NCBI RefSeq assembly: GCF_014653115.1
Contig: NZ_BNAD01000009.1
Coordinates: 62,001-126,000, forward strand
Reading direction: 5' to 3'
Source: Nocardioides flavus (ex Wang et al. 2016)
Lineage (GTDB): Bacteria > Actinomycetota > Actinomycetes > Propionibacteriales > Nocardioidaceae
DNA length: 64,000 bases
The number at the start of each line of letters is the position of its first letter. The stretch's first letter is position 1. The notes under the pieces are model-generated. The model was not told where the DNA came from. It saw only the letters and a program-made list of their open reading frames with translations, and did no database searches. The position numbers and the translations under genes were made by a program. This document shows positions 1 to 8,457 of this stretch, in pieces.

Positions 1-406
1 TGCCCACCGTCCGCTCGGCGTAGGCGAAGCCGGGGGCGAGGTGCACCTTGTCGAGGGCCCGCAGGAGCGAGGCGTCGCCGCTCATCCGGTTGAGGACGAG
101 GCCGTCGGCGTCGGTGAGCATCAGGGAGACCGGCTCGTCGACCAGGGTCTGGTGCAGTCCCGCGAGGACCTCGCGACCGCACTCGAAGAACAGGGAGTCG
201 TCGTTGAGGGTGCCGACGAACGAGGGCTCGATCGCGTCGAGCGGCACGCCGTAGTCCTCGCTGCGCTGCCACGACGCGACCAGGCGGCCGGGAAGACGGC
301 CGGGCAGGTGGTCGCCCGGGGCCGGGTTGCCGGCCAGGTTGCCGGGCAGCGCACGCTGCAGCTCGCGGTGGCGCCGGGCGCGCTCGGGGAGGCGGAGGTC
401 GGACAC
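1..406 (-). CDS. GAF-domain AcoR/MimR-type transcriptional activator, N-terminal part
   Basis: The gene runs off the left edge, so only about 135 N-terminal residues are visible. The GTG start at 406 has an AAGGGGG ribosome site 8-10 nt upstream and an in-frame TGA directly before it, so no longer start is possible. The translation shows the AcoR-family hallmark SWQRSEDYGVPLD near residue 45, then a GAF-like stretch (LMLTDADGLVLNRMSGD, then LAPGFAYAER). Proteins of this type (AcoR, MimR) carry GAF, often AAA+, and Fis-type HTH domains and activate catabolic operons in response to small molecules. It is divergent from the amidohydrolase operon, with paired inverted repeats in between, so it is probably that operon's activator (inference). 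Confidence 0.8.
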   Translation of the reverse strand, partial: MSDLRLPERARRHRELQRALPGNLAGNPAPGDHLPGRLPGRLVASWQRSEDYGVPLDAIEPSFVGTLNDDSLFFECGREVLAGLHQTLVDEPVSLMLTDADGLVLNRMSGDASLLRALDKVHLAPGFAYAERTVG

Positions 407-473
407 CGCACATCACCCCCTTCGGGATGTGACCGACGTTACATCCGCGGGTGCGCGACGGCACCGGACTGGC

Positions 474-510
474 GTCTCAAATTGAGACGGCCCGGGTTCT
501 CAGATTGAGA
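474..510. promoter_or_regulatory. Paired inverted repeats, likely activator binding sites (UAS)
   Basis: Two near-identical palindromes lie in the divergent intergenic region. The first, TCTCAAATTGAGA at 475-487, is a perfect 6-bp-arm repeat that extends by one base pair to 474-488. The second, TCTCAGATTGAGA at 498-510, differs at one base. Their centres are 23 bp apart, about two helical turns, so both face the same side of the DNA. This is the arrangement expected for a dimeric Fis-type HTH activator such as the GAF regulator encoded next door. The link to that regulator is inferred from position. Confidence 0.65.
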
Positions 511-608
511 CGTCCCACCCGGTCCGGGGGTGCGACACCGGCCTAGCGTCGAAGGCATCGCACTTCGTGACGCCCGTCACACCGAGCCTGCCCCACACCG
601 GAGGTCCC

Positions 609-1652
609 ATGTACACCAAGGACGGCGAGAGCTACTTCATCGTCGACGCCCACATCGCCCTGTGGGACGCGCGGCCCGAGAACATCAAGAACGTCCACGG
701 CCAGCAGTTCATCGACTGCTTCTACGACTACCACCGCAACCTCTCGCCCGAGTCGGAAGTGTGGACCAAGGAGGACTACCTCTACCAGGGCGGTGAGCGG
801 CTGATGAAGGATCTCTTCGAGGACGGGTACGTCGACCACGCGGTCTTCCAGCCGGCCAACCTCGGCGAGTTCTACCACCGCGGCTTCGGCCAGACCGAGG
901 AGGCCTCGGCGCTCGCGGCCGCCCACCCGGACAAGCTGACCTACAACCACAACTGGGACCCGCGCAACGGCGAGGCCGGCCTCGAGCAGCTCCACGCGGA
1001 CGCCGAGCGGTTCGACCTCAAGGGGGTCAAGCTCTACACCGCGGAGTGGCACGGGGACTCCCGCGGCTGGCGCCTCGACGACCCCTGGGCCTACCGGTAC
1101 TTCGAGGCCTGCCGCGCGCTCGGGATCACCAACATCCACATCCACAAGGGCCCCACGATCCGGCCCCTTGACCGCGACGCCTTCGACGTCGCGGACGTCG
1201 ACCACGTCGCGACCGACTTCACGGACCTCAACTTCGTGGTCGAGCACTGCGGACTGCCGCGGCTGGAGGACTTCTGCTGGATCGCCACCCAGGAGCCCAA
1301 CGTCCACGCCGGCCTGGCGGTGGCCATGCCCTTCATCCACACCCGGCCCCGCTACTTCGCCCAGATCATCGGCGAGCTCCTCTACTGGATCGGTGAGGAC
1401 CGCATCCAGTTCTCCTCCGACTACGCGCTGTGGACCCCGAGATGGCTCGTCGAGTCGTTCGTCGACTTCCAGATCCCCGAGGACCTGGTCGAGTACGCCC
1501 CGATCACCACGGCGCAGAAGAAGAAGATCCTCGGCCTCAACGCCGCGCGGATGTACGACATCGAGGTGCCCGCCGAGCTGCGGCTGCCCGAGGCCGACGA
1601 GACCGAGACCGGTCCGCGCCAGCCCGAGGCCGCCGAAATGGCGGTGGTGTGA
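609..1652 (+). CDS. Amidohydrolase family 2 protein (propane/acetone-cluster type)
   Basis: 347 aa. The ATG at 609 has a GGAGG ribosome site 5 nt upstream; an earlier in-frame ATG at 567 lacks one. The fold matches PF04909 TIM-barrel metal hydrolases and decarboxylases: DAH at residues 13-15, NIHIHKG with His177 and His179, VVEHCG with His213, and a late Asp271 in SDYALW. The usual HxH at the N-terminus is reduced to a single His. Close relatives sit beside binuclear-iron propane/acetone monooxygenase genes (prm/mim), but their reaction is not firmly established. It is the first gene of a five-gene operon and is separated by 2 nt from the DUF59 gene. Confidence 0.8.
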   Translation: MYTKDGESYFIVDAHIALWDARPENIKNVHGQQFIDCFYDYHRNLSPESEVWTKEDYLYQGGERLMKDLFEDGYVDHAVFQPANLGEFYHRGFGQTEEASALAAAHPDKLTYNHNWDPRNGEAGLEQLHADAERFDLKGVKLYTAEWHGDSRGWRLDDPWAYRYFEACRALGITNIHIHKGPTIRPLDRDAFDVADVDHVATDFTDLNFVVEHCGLPRLEDFCWIATQEPNVHAGLAVAMPFIHTRPRYFAQIIGELLYWIGEDRIQFSSDYALWTPRWLVESFVDFQIPEDLVEYAPITTAQKKKILGLNAARMYDIEVPAELRLPEADETETGPRQPEAAEMAVV

Positions 1653-1654
1653 CG

Positions 1655-2485
1655 ATGACGCTCACCGCCCACCCCGGCGTCGCTCACGACGACGGGTCCG
1701 CGTACGCCGACGACGTGCTCGCCGCGCTCGCGGAGGTCATGGACCCCGAGCTCGACGAGCCGATCACCGACCTCGGCTTCGTCCGCTCGGTCTCGCTCGA
1801 CGCAGGCGGGGGAGTCGAGGTGCACCTGCGTCTCCCGACGTCGTTCTGCTCGCCCAACTTCGCCTACCTGATGGCCTCCGACAGCAAGGACGTCCTCACC
1901 GCACTGCCGTGGACGCGTCACGTCGTGGTGCGGCTCGACGACCACCACGACTCCGACAAGATCAACGCAGGCCTGGCGGCCGACGCGGGCTACCGCGGCA
2001 CCTTCGGCCCCGAGGCCGAGCACGACCTGGAGGAGCTGCGCGAGACGTTCCGGCGCAAGGCGCACACCGCGGCCATGGAGCGGTGCCTGACGGCGCTGCT
2101 GCGTGCCGAGCCGGACCGGGACGTCGAGTCGCTCGGGAGCGTACGCCTCGCCGACCTCGCGTCCGGCCAGCACACCGAGGCGCTCCTGCGCCGGCGGGCG
2201 GCTCTCGGGCTGCCCCTCGACGGCTCCGCGGCGGTGTTCGTGGACCACGCCGGCGACTCCCCTGAGGACGTGCCGATGGCGTTGCGACGGGCGCGCTCGA
2301 CGCGGATCTCCATCGACGGCAACGCCCACTTCTGCCGGGGCCTGCTGCGCACCCGCTACCCGGGTTCGGAGGAGGACCAGGTGCACCGCGCGGACGGCGC
2401 CGAGCCCGCAGACGCGTCGTACGACCCCACGTTCGTCCCCCTCGCCTCACTGCTGACCCCACCCTCGAAGGAGAACTCCCGATGA
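1655..2485 (+). CDS. DUF59/MIP18-like iron-sulfur assembly domain protein
   Basis: 276 aa, starting 2 nt after the amidohydrolase stop. Residues about 13-105 form a DUF59 (PaaD/SufT/MIP18) domain with the characteristic MDPELDEPITDLGFV motif and a later single Cys in LPTSFCSPNF. The rest, about 170 aa, is helical and has no domain I recognise. DUF59 proteins help mature Fe-S or non-haem iron enzymes. Versions with this C-terminal extension sit in propane-monooxygenase-type operons, where they are thought to assist the oxygenase. No oxygenase is present here, so the client protein is unknown. The stop overlaps the next start by 4 nt (ATGA), indicating translational coupling. Confidence 0.8.
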   Translation: MTLTAHPGVAHDDGSAYADDVLAALAEVMDPELDEPITDLGFVRSVSLDAGGGVEVHLRLPTSFCSPNFAYLMASDSKDVLTALPWTRHVVVRLDDHHDSDKINAGLAADAGYRGTFGPEAEHDLEELRETFRRKAHTAAMERCLTALLRAEPDRDVESLGSVRLADLASGQHTEALLRRRAALGLPLDGSAAVFVDHAGDSPEDVPMALRRARSTRISIDGNAHFCRGLLRTRYPGSEEDQVHRADGAEPADASYDPTFVPLASLLTPPSKENSR

Positions 2486-3525
2486 GCACCACCGAGAAGA
2501 TGCGAGCCGTGCAGGTCGTCGGCTACCACCAGGACCTCGTGATGCACGAGGTCGACGTCCCCGAGGCGACCGGCCCCTTCGACGTCATCGTCCGCATCGG
2601 CGGCGCCGGTGTCTGCCGCACCGACCTCCACATCCTCGAGGGGCAGTGGGAGGAGAAGTCGGGTGTCACGCTGCCCTACACGATCGGGCACGAGAACGCG
2701 GGCTGGGTGCACGCCGTCGGATCGGCGGTGACCAACGTCCGCGAGGGCGACAAGGTCATCGTGCACCCGCTCATCACCTGCGGGCTCTGCCGCGCGTGCC
2801 GCACGGGCGACGACGTGCACTGCGAGAACAACCAGTTCCCGGGCATCAACACGCACGGCGGGTACGCCGAGTACCTCAGGACCTCGGCCCGCAGCGTCGT
2901 GCCGATCGACGACTCGCTGGAGCCCGCGGACGTCGCGGCCCTCGCCGACGCCGGTCTGACGGCCTACCACGCCGCGGCCAAGGCAGCGCGGCGGCTGACC
3001 CCGCGTGACACCTGCGTGGTCATCGGCGCGGGTGGTCTCGGGCACATCGGCATCCAGGTGCTCAAGGCGCTCTCTCCCGCCCAGCTCGTCGTCGTCGACC
3101 GCAATCCCGAGGCGCTGAAGCTCGCCCTGTCGATCGGCGCCGACCACGGCGTCGTCGCCGAGGGCCGCCAGGTCGAAGAGGTCCTCGACATCACCGGCGG
3201 GCTAGGTGCCGAGGTGGTCGTCGACTTCGTCGGCGAGGGCGGCTCGACCGCCGAGGGCCTGGCGATGACCCGCCAGGCGGGTGACTACCACGTCGTCGGC
3301 TACGGCGAGGACGTGGTCGTTCCGACCATCGACCTGATCTCGGCCGAGAAGAACATCATCGGCAACCTCGTCGGGTCCTACAACGACCTCTGCGACCTGA
3401 TGGCGCTGGCCGCGCGCGGCGCGGTCACCCTGCACACGCAGAAGTACGCCCTCGACGACTTCCAGACCGCCATCTCCGACCTCGACGCCGGCCGGGTCCG
3501 CGGCCGCGCGATCCTCATCCCCTGA
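2482..3525 (+). CDS. Zinc-dependent NAD(P) alcohol dehydrogenase
   Basis: 347 aa medium-chain dehydrogenase. The catalytic zinc ligands are Cys45 (GVCRTDLH) and His70-Glu71 (GHENAG). A full structural-zinc lobe is present with Cys100, Cys103, Cys106 and Cys114. The Rossmann motif GAGGLGHIG is at 182-190, with Asp206 at the end of strand beta-2, which favours NAD over NADP. It should oxidise a short-chain alcohol to an aldehyde or ketone. In related clusters it handles the 2-propanol or acetol made by the monooxygenase. It is translationally coupled to the DUF59 gene. Confidence 0.9.
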   Translation: MSTTEKMRAVQVVGYHQDLVMHEVDVPEATGPFDVIVRIGGAGVCRTDLHILEGQWEEKSGVTLPYTIGHENAGWVHAVGSAVTNVREGDKVIVHPLITCGLCRACRTGDDVHCENNQFPGINTHGGYAEYLRTSARSVVPIDDSLEPADVAALADAGLTAYHAAAKAARRLTPRDTCVVIGAGGLGHIGIQVLKALSPAQLVVVDRNPEALKLALSIGADHGVVAEGRQVEEVLDITGGLGAEVVVDFVGEGGSTAEGLAMTRQAGDYHVVGYGEDVVVPTIDLISAEKNIIGNLVGSYNDLCDLMALAARGAVTLHTQKYALDDFQTAISDLDAGRVRGRAILIP

Positions 3526-3538
3526 GAGGACCTGCACC

Positions 3539-4042
3539 ATGAACGGCATCAAGCCCTTGCTGGGCATCGGCATCTCCGTCGGCGTCCTCGCCGGCGCGTG
3601 GACCTTCGCCAGCGTCGAGCTGACCCTGATCACCTGGGTCGCGTTCGTCGCCTGGGCCTGCTTCTTCGCCGCCGGAGGAGGCACGACGGGCCTCGCCAAG
3701 GGGCTCGCGGCCAACCTCGCCGGCGTGTTCTGGGGGTGGGTGATCAGCCAGGGCCTCGACACGATCAGCGGGTCCACGCTCGCCTTGGCCCTGATGGTCA
3801 CGATCGTCGGCTTCGTCCTCTGCGTCGAGGCCGCCCTGCCGCTGCTGTCCTTCATCCCGGGAGGCTTCGCGGGGACGGCCGTGTTCTTCGGCACCGGCTT
3901 CGACCTCGGCGGGGTAGTGGTCGCCGTGGTCGCCGGCGCGCTGCTCGGTATCGTCTCGGAGAAGCTCGGCGCTGCGCTCCAGTCCGTCATCGACGGACGG
4001 TCGCACGCGCCCACCGCCCCGACCGCCACCCCGGCCACCTGA
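3539..4042 (+). CDS. DUF1097 family integral membrane protein
   Basis: 167 aa, starting at ATG 3539 with a GAGAGGA ribosome site, 13 nt after the dehydrogenase stop. It is very hydrophobic, with five or six predicted membrane segments. Family landmarks are TWVAFVAWACFFAAGGG near residue 31, NLAGVFWGW near 59 and FIPGGFAGTAVFFGTG near 105. DUF1097 proteins are inner-membrane proteins of unknown function, some annotated as permease-like. Its place in a putative short-chain alcohol/ketone operon suggests solute or vapour uptake, but nothing in the sequence shows the substrate. Confidence 0.8.
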   Translation: MNGIKPLLGIGISVGVLAGAWTFASVELTLITWVAFVAWACFFAAGGGTTGLAKGLAANLAGVFWGWVISQGLDTISGSTLALALMVTIVGFVLCVEAALPLLSFIPGGFAGTAVFFGTGFDLGGVVVAVVAGALLGIVSEKLGAALQSVIDGRSHAPTAPTATPAT

Positions 4043-4051
4043 GGAGAGACG

Positions 4052-4375
4052 TTGATCTTCATCACCGCCAAGTTCCCCGTCAAGCCCGAGCACGCCGACG
4101 ACTGGCCCGAGTTGTCACGGGCCTTCACCGAGGCCACCCGCGCCGAGGAGGGCTGCCTGTGGTTCGAGTGGTCGCGCAGTCTGGACGACCCGAACGAGTA
4201 CGTCCTCACCGAGGCCTTCCGCGACGGCGAGGCGGGCGGGGCGCACGTCGGCTCGGACCACTTCCGGGCCGCCCAGGCCGAGCTCCCGCAGTACCTCGCC
4301 CGTACGCCCGACATCGTCAGCACCGAGGTGGACCAGGACGGCTGGAACGAGCTCGGCGAGCTGAAGGTCGGCTGA
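4052..4375 (+). CDS. Antibiotic biosynthesis monooxygenase (ABM) family protein
   Basis: 107 aa, starting at TTG 4052 with GAGGAGA 5-11 nt upstream; no ATG or GTG fits. It matches the small dimeric ferredoxin-like ABM fold: IFITAKFPVKPEH at the N-terminus, EEGCLWFEWSRS near 33, and SDHFRAAQAELPQYL near 70. Members include YgiN-type quinol monooxygenases, haem-degrading enzymes and many uncharacterised proteins, so a precise reaction cannot be assigned. It is the last gene of the operon and is followed by a hairpin. Confidence 0.75.
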   Translation: MIFITAKFPVKPEHADDWPELSRAFTEATRAEEGCLWFEWSRSLDDPNEYVLTEAFRDGEAGGAHVGSDHFRAAQAELPQYLARTPDIVSTEVDQDGWNELGELKVG

Positions 4376-4380
4376 GCCGC

Positions 4381-4406
4381 CCCCCAGGCGCCACGCCGGT
4401 TGGGGG
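4381..4406. terminator. Hairpin between convergent genes
   Basis: CCCCCA (4381-4386) pairs with TGGGGG (4401-4406), and an inner GGCG/CGCC stem lies in the loop. There is no U-run. The position between two convergent stops (4375 and 4407) suggests a shared bidirectional terminator. Confidence 0.55.
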
Positions 4407-5131
4407 TCAGGAGGCCAGACGGCGCCGGATGAACCACTCGGTCGAGAGAAGCTCCTCGCGGGCTCCCGGTGACAGACGGGCACGAGCCCAGGAAGAGCGC
4501 CTCGGTCGACTTCCGAGCGGTGGGCGAGGACTGCGGCCACCTTCTGCTCCAGCCAGGGCGAGATGTCCACCCGGTCTGTGACCTGCTCGTCCGGAGTGGC
4601 GTGCACGGCTCTTCGAGCGCCGATGATCCCCGCGATCCGCTCCACCGACGAACACGGGTGGGTCGCCAGGTACACGGCACTCGGCGCCCAAGGATGGCCC
4701 GCATCGGGATACACGTCCATGCCGGCAGCCTCGGCGGCCAGCATGGTCACGCGATGGGTGTGCACATGATCGAGGTGACCGGTCAGACCGCCATGGGCGT
4801 CGAAGGTCACCAGGGCTTCCGGACGGAACTCGCGGATCTGCATCACGAGCGCGTGCACGGCTTCGTCGAGCGGCACATCGCACCACCGGGGACGGCCCGG
4901 AGCAGACTCCGGGACCTTCGCGTCGGCGTATCCGAGCATCCTCGGCTCACCCGCACCGAGGATCCTCAGCGCATCTGCCAGCTCGGCTGCTCGTGGCGTG
5001 TCCGGAGCCCACGTGGCGGTGACGACGGCAGTCCGCGCACCTGCAGCGGCATGTCGAGCCAGGATGCCGCCCGCGGCCAGTGACTCGTCATCGGGGTGGC
5101 CGAACACGGCAAGCAGGCTCGAAGACCTCAA
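4407..5131 (-). pseudogene. PIG-L/LmbE family deacetylase with a C-terminal frameshift
   Basis: The body reads as a GlcNAc-PI de-N-acetylase-like metal hydrolase: LLAVFGHPDDESLAAGG (zinc ligands in HPDDE), then FDAHGGLTGHLDHVHTHR carrying the second histidine cluster. The family includes MshB and Mca of mycothiol metabolism. After GALPGLV the frame breaks between 4480 and 4481. The expected ending (ARLSPGAREELLSTEWFIRRRLAS, stop at 4407) continues in another frame, and adding one G to the coding strand restores it. Without that base the open frame runs into the opposite-strand ABM gene. The TTG start at 5131 has GGAAGG upstream; an ATG at 5254 is possible. This could be a true mutation or a sequencing error. 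Confidence 0.75.
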
Positions 5132-5345
5132 GACCACGACCTTCCGGACCCGGACCCCAGACCGGCCCAGTATGGGCGTCCCGTGTGGTTGCACCGCGAC
5201 GAAACGCAGATCATTCAAGTAGGGCCTGGGCGTCCTGGTGACCGCGTCGCTCATCCCGGCAACGGGGACGCACCCAGTGACGCGTGGAATGTCACCGATG
5301 TCCTGAGACATGACCTCGTCGATGGCCGCTGTCGGACCCCACGGA

Positions 5346-5351
5346 TACAAT
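5346..5351 (+). promoter_or_regulatory. Leaderless -10 box of the DUF222 gene
   Basis: TACAAT lies 7 nt before the ATG at 5359, so transcription would start at or next to the A of the start codon. No ribosome site precedes the ATG, which fits a leaderless message. No convincing -35 box was seen. Confidence 0.5.
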
Positions 5352-5358
5352 CGAACAC

Positions 5359-6789
5359 ATGATCGAGCAACTGGCAGCCGGAGCACGAGAGGTCGCGGAC
5401 GACCTCTCGGCCACCGACGTGCTGTCAGCGATCCGCGACCGCAAGGCCGCCGAGAACCAGGCCGCCGCCGACCAGCTCCTCCTCGCCGCGCGGTGGGCCG
5501 ACCTGCACCCGCCGGAGTCCATCCACTCCGCGGCGTCGTTCACGGTGCCGGGGTGCGAGCACGAGGAACCCCTCGCCGGTGACGGCACCCCGCTGGTGGC
5601 GGAGTTCTGTGTCGCGGAGCTCGGCACCGTCCTCGGGATCTCCTCGACCGCGGCGAAGAAGCTCATCGGTCACGCCCTCGAGCTGCGGCACCGCCTCCCC
5701 CGGCTGTGGGAGCAGGTGCACGCTGAGCAGGTGCCGGCGTGGCGGGCCCGCTCGGTTGCGGAGACGACCATCCACTCCAGCCCGGCTCTGACCCGGGAGG
5801 CGGCCGGGTTCGTCGACGCCCAGGTCGCGGCCGTCGCCGGACGCATCGGGTCCGCGCAGCTCGACCGGCTCGTGGCCGAGACGATCAAGCGCTACGACCT
5901 CGCGGTCGCTGATCCGGCCGCGGATCCGGAGGACGGGTATCTGTTCGTGGACCCGCGGCACGTGACCGTCGACACCGACGACGTCCACTACGCCGGCACC
6001 CTGCGGATCGAGGCCGAGATCGACCTGGCCGATGCCCTCGACCTCGACCGCGCCGTCACCCACAAGGCGCAGGAGCAGAAGGCCCTCGGATCCACCGAGA
6101 GCCTCGACGTGCGCCGGGCGAAGGCGCTCGGTGAGCTGGCGAGGACGCAAACCGCCCTCGACCTCCACTTCCAGGGCAATGGCGTCGAATCTCGCATCTC
6201 GGCCACCGAAGCCGACCAGCCGAACCTGCCCGCCGCGCGGGAGGTCATGATCCACGCCCACTTCGACGCATCCCTCTCCGGTGACACCACGGTCTTCGGT
6301 CCCACCGGACGGATGGAGAACGGCCAGCGCCTCGTCCTGCTCGAGCAGATCCGGTCCTGGTGCGGAGGCTCCCGCACGCAGGTCACGATCAAGCCCGTCA
6401 TCGACCTCAACACCCCGCTCGCCGCGCAGGGCTACGCGATCCCCGACCGCATCCGCGAGCAGGTGATCCTGCGGGATCGCACGTGCGTGTTCCCGTTCTG
6501 CACCAGACCGGCACGCGGCTGCGACATCGACCACATCACCGAGTACGACCACACCGCCGAGGCAGAGGGCAGACCCCAACCCGGGCCCACGACCACCGAC
6601 AACCTCGCGACCCTGTGTCGCTTCCACCACCGGGTCAAGACCCACTCACCCTGGCACTACGCGATGGTCGCGCCCGGGGTCTTCGAGTGGACCTCACCCC
6701 GCGGCCACCACTACCGCCGCGACAGATACGGCGCCACAGCGATCGACCCTCCCGATCCACCCGGCATCCCGCGACCCCGACGACGATGA
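5359..6789 (+). CDS. DUF222 / 13E12-repeat protein with HNH endonuclease domain
   Basis: 476 aa. An N-terminal DUF222 helical domain (about residues 20-300) precedes a C-terminal HNH nuclease: DRTCVFPFC near 373 (first Cys pair), DIDHITEYDH with His392, and RFHHRVKTH near 421 (final catalytic and metal His residues). The family is greatly expanded in Nocardioides, Mycobacterium (the 13E12 repeat) and relatives. It behaves like a dispersed, perhaps mobile, gene family whose biological role is unsettled. The HNH residues look intact. The stop codon overlaps the first unit of a 193-bp tandem repeat. Confidence 0.9.
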   Translation: MIEQLAAGAREVADDLSATDVLSAIRDRKAAENQAAADQLLLAARWADLHPPESIHSAASFTVPGCEHEEPLAGDGTPLVAEFCVAELGTVLGISSTAAKKLIGHALELRHRLPRLWEQVHAEQVPAWRARSVAETTIHSSPALTREAAGFVDAQVAAVAGRIGSAQLDRLVAETIKRYDLAVADPAADPEDGYLFVDPRHVTVDTDDVHYAGTLRIEAEIDLADALDLDRAVTHKAQEQKALGSTESLDVRRAKALGELARTQTALDLHFQGNGVESRISATEADQPNLPAAREVMIHAHFDASLSGDTTVFGPTGRMENGQRLVLLEQIRSWCGGSRTQVTIKPVIDLNTPLAAQGYAIPDRIREQVILRDRTCVFPFCTRPARGCDIDHITEYDHTAEAEGRPQPGPTTTDNLATLCRFHHRVKTHSPWHYAMVAPGVFEWTSPRGHHYRRDRYGATAIDPPDPPGIPRPRRR

Positions 6790-7170
6790 CCCCGCCCCAC
6801 ACCCCGCCGATCTGAACCCGGCGGGGCAACGGTCGCGCCCAGCGCCGGTGTCGCCGAGCGCGTCCCTGATGACGTCCACGTCGCCAGGTCCGCCGATGTC
6901 CGGATGGTTCAGGTGGCCGCGAGGGCGGGGGCACCTGTCGTGACCCCCGCGTCGAGCTCGGCGATAGCGATGTCGCAGATGACCCCGCCCCACACCCCGC
7001 CGATCTGAACCCGGTGGGGCCACGGTCGCGCCCAGCGCCGGTGTGACTGAGCGCGTCCCTGATGACGTCCGCGTCGCCAGGGTCCGCCGAGGTCCGGATC
7101 GTTCAGGTGGCCGCGGGGCGGGGGCACCTGTCGTGACCCTCGCGTCGAGCTCGGCGATAGCGATGTCGCA
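6786..7170. repeat. Two-copy 193-bp tandem direct repeat
   Basis: Unit 1 (6786-6978) and unit 2 (6979-7170) are nearly identical. Both start with ATGACCCCGCCCCACACC and end with GGCGATAGCGATGTCGCA, with scattered substitutions and one or two small indels. The first unit begins inside the stop codon of the DUF222 gene, so the repeat is the 3' flank of that gene present twice in tandem. No open reading frame convincingly occupies it. Confidence 0.9.
6802..6826 (+). terminator. GC-rich hairpin downstream of the DUF222 gene
   Basis: CCCCGCCG (6802-6809) pairs perfectly with CGGCGGGG (6819-6826) around a 9-nt loop. There is no U-tract. The same hairpin recurs in the second repeat unit (6995-7019) with one G-U pair. 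Confidence 0.5.
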
Positions 7171-7336
7171 CGAGCGGAGGCGACACCCACGTCACTGCGC
7201 GGGCCGCAGGTGTCCGCGCCGACGTCACCCGGCGGATGCCGGAGGAGAGGAGACCTCGCACCCGGGGGCAGGATGCCGTCAGCAGCAGGCCCGTCCCGCG
7301 GGTTCGTCGCGAACCGCGGGAGGGCAGCGTCGGGCG

Positions 7337-8314
7337 TCAGGGGCGCAGCAGCACCTTGCCGCGACGCCCCGGCGCGGCGTTGGCACGTGCCGCGTCGGCG
7401 ATCTCGTCGAGCCCGTAGACCTTCTCGACCGGCAGGTTGAGCGTGCCGGAGCCGATCCCGGTGACGAGCTCGCGCATGAGCGCGGCTCGCTTCTCGCGCG
7501 ACATCGCGGCGAAGACCTTGCTGCCCCAGAAGCCCTTGATCGCGACCTGCTTGAAGATCACGTCGCCCGAGGAGATCTCCAGCGTGGGGGAGGCCATCGC
7601 GCCGAAGACGACGAGCACGCCGTCGTCGGCCAGGAGCGAGACGACGTCGCCAGCGGCGCTGCCCCCGACCGAGTCGACGCCCGCGACGATCGGCGCGTCG
7701 CCCACGATCTCGCGCACCCGGTCGCGCCATCCGTCGTCGTCGGTCGCCACGACCCGCTCGATGCCCTGCTCGCGCAGCTCCTCGACACCGTCCGCGCGAC
7801 GCACGAGGCCCAGGACGTGCACGCCGCGAGCGGCGGCGAGCTGCGCGACGAGCCGGCCTACCGCGCCGTTGGCGGCGTTCTGCACGATCCAGTCGCCCTC
7901 GCCCACCTCGACGAAGTCCAGCAGTGCGATCGCGCTGAACGGCATCGACACCAGCTGCGACGCCGCCTCGTCACTGACCTGCTCGGGCACCGGCACGAGA
8001 CCGGCGGCCGGGGCCACGACGAGCTCCGCCCACGCGCCGAAGGAGCCACCGGTCGCCACCCGCTGCCCGACCGCGAGGCCTTCGACACCCTCGCCCAGGA
8101 CCTCGACCACGCCCACGGCCTCGGTGCCGGCACGCGCCGGCATCTCGGGCTTGAAGCCATAGCTGCCGCGCACGGTCCACAGGTCATGGTTGTGGATCGG
8201 GGACAGCAGCACCCGCACGAGCACCTCGCCCGGACCGGGCTGCGGGTCCGGGACCTCCTGGACCGAGAGGACCTCGGCCGGGTCGCCGAACCGGGGCTGG
8301 ACGAGTGCACGCAT
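7337..8314 (-). CDS. NADPH:quinone reductase / enoyl-reductase-like MDR protein
   Basis: 325 aa, starting at ATG 8314. It is a zinc-free medium-chain dehydrogenase, with no structural-zinc Cys cluster. The N-terminal part has VLLSPIHNHDLWTVRGSYG, resembling the SPINPSDL motif of 2-enoyl thioester reductases. The nucleotide-binding region has NGAVGRLVAQLAAARG near residue 140, followed by VLGLVRR, where Arg would favour NADP. A quinone, enone or enoyl-thioester substrate is likely but cannot be chosen from sequence. It is a single gene between the tandem repeat and a divergent DUF2256 gene. Confidence 0.8.
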   Translation of the reverse strand: MRALVQPRFGDPAEVLSVQEVPDPQPGPGEVLVRVLLSPIHNHDLWTVRGSYGFKPEMPARAGTEAVGVVEVLGEGVEGLAVGQRVATGGSFGAWAELVVAPAAGLVPVPEQVSDEAASQLVSMPFSAIALLDFVEVGEGDWIVQNAANGAVGRLVAQLAAARGVHVLGLVRRADGVEELREQGIERVVATDDDGWRDRVREIVGDAPIVAGVDSVGGSAAGDVVSLLADDGVLVVFGAMASPTLEISSGDVIFKQVAIKGFWGSKVFAAMSREKRAALMRELVTGIGSGTLNLPVEKVYGLDEIADAARANAAPGRRGKVLLRP

Positions 8315-8457
8315 GACAAGACCTTCCGTCGGGATTCACCTACGCCCAGGTCCAACCGGACGCGGGCGCCCGGTATGCCCCTGCCGGGGACGATGAGGGC
8401 GAGGTCACGCCGGCGTCCTCCCGCCAGCCGCACCCAGCGCCCCGGCACACTGGCGAC

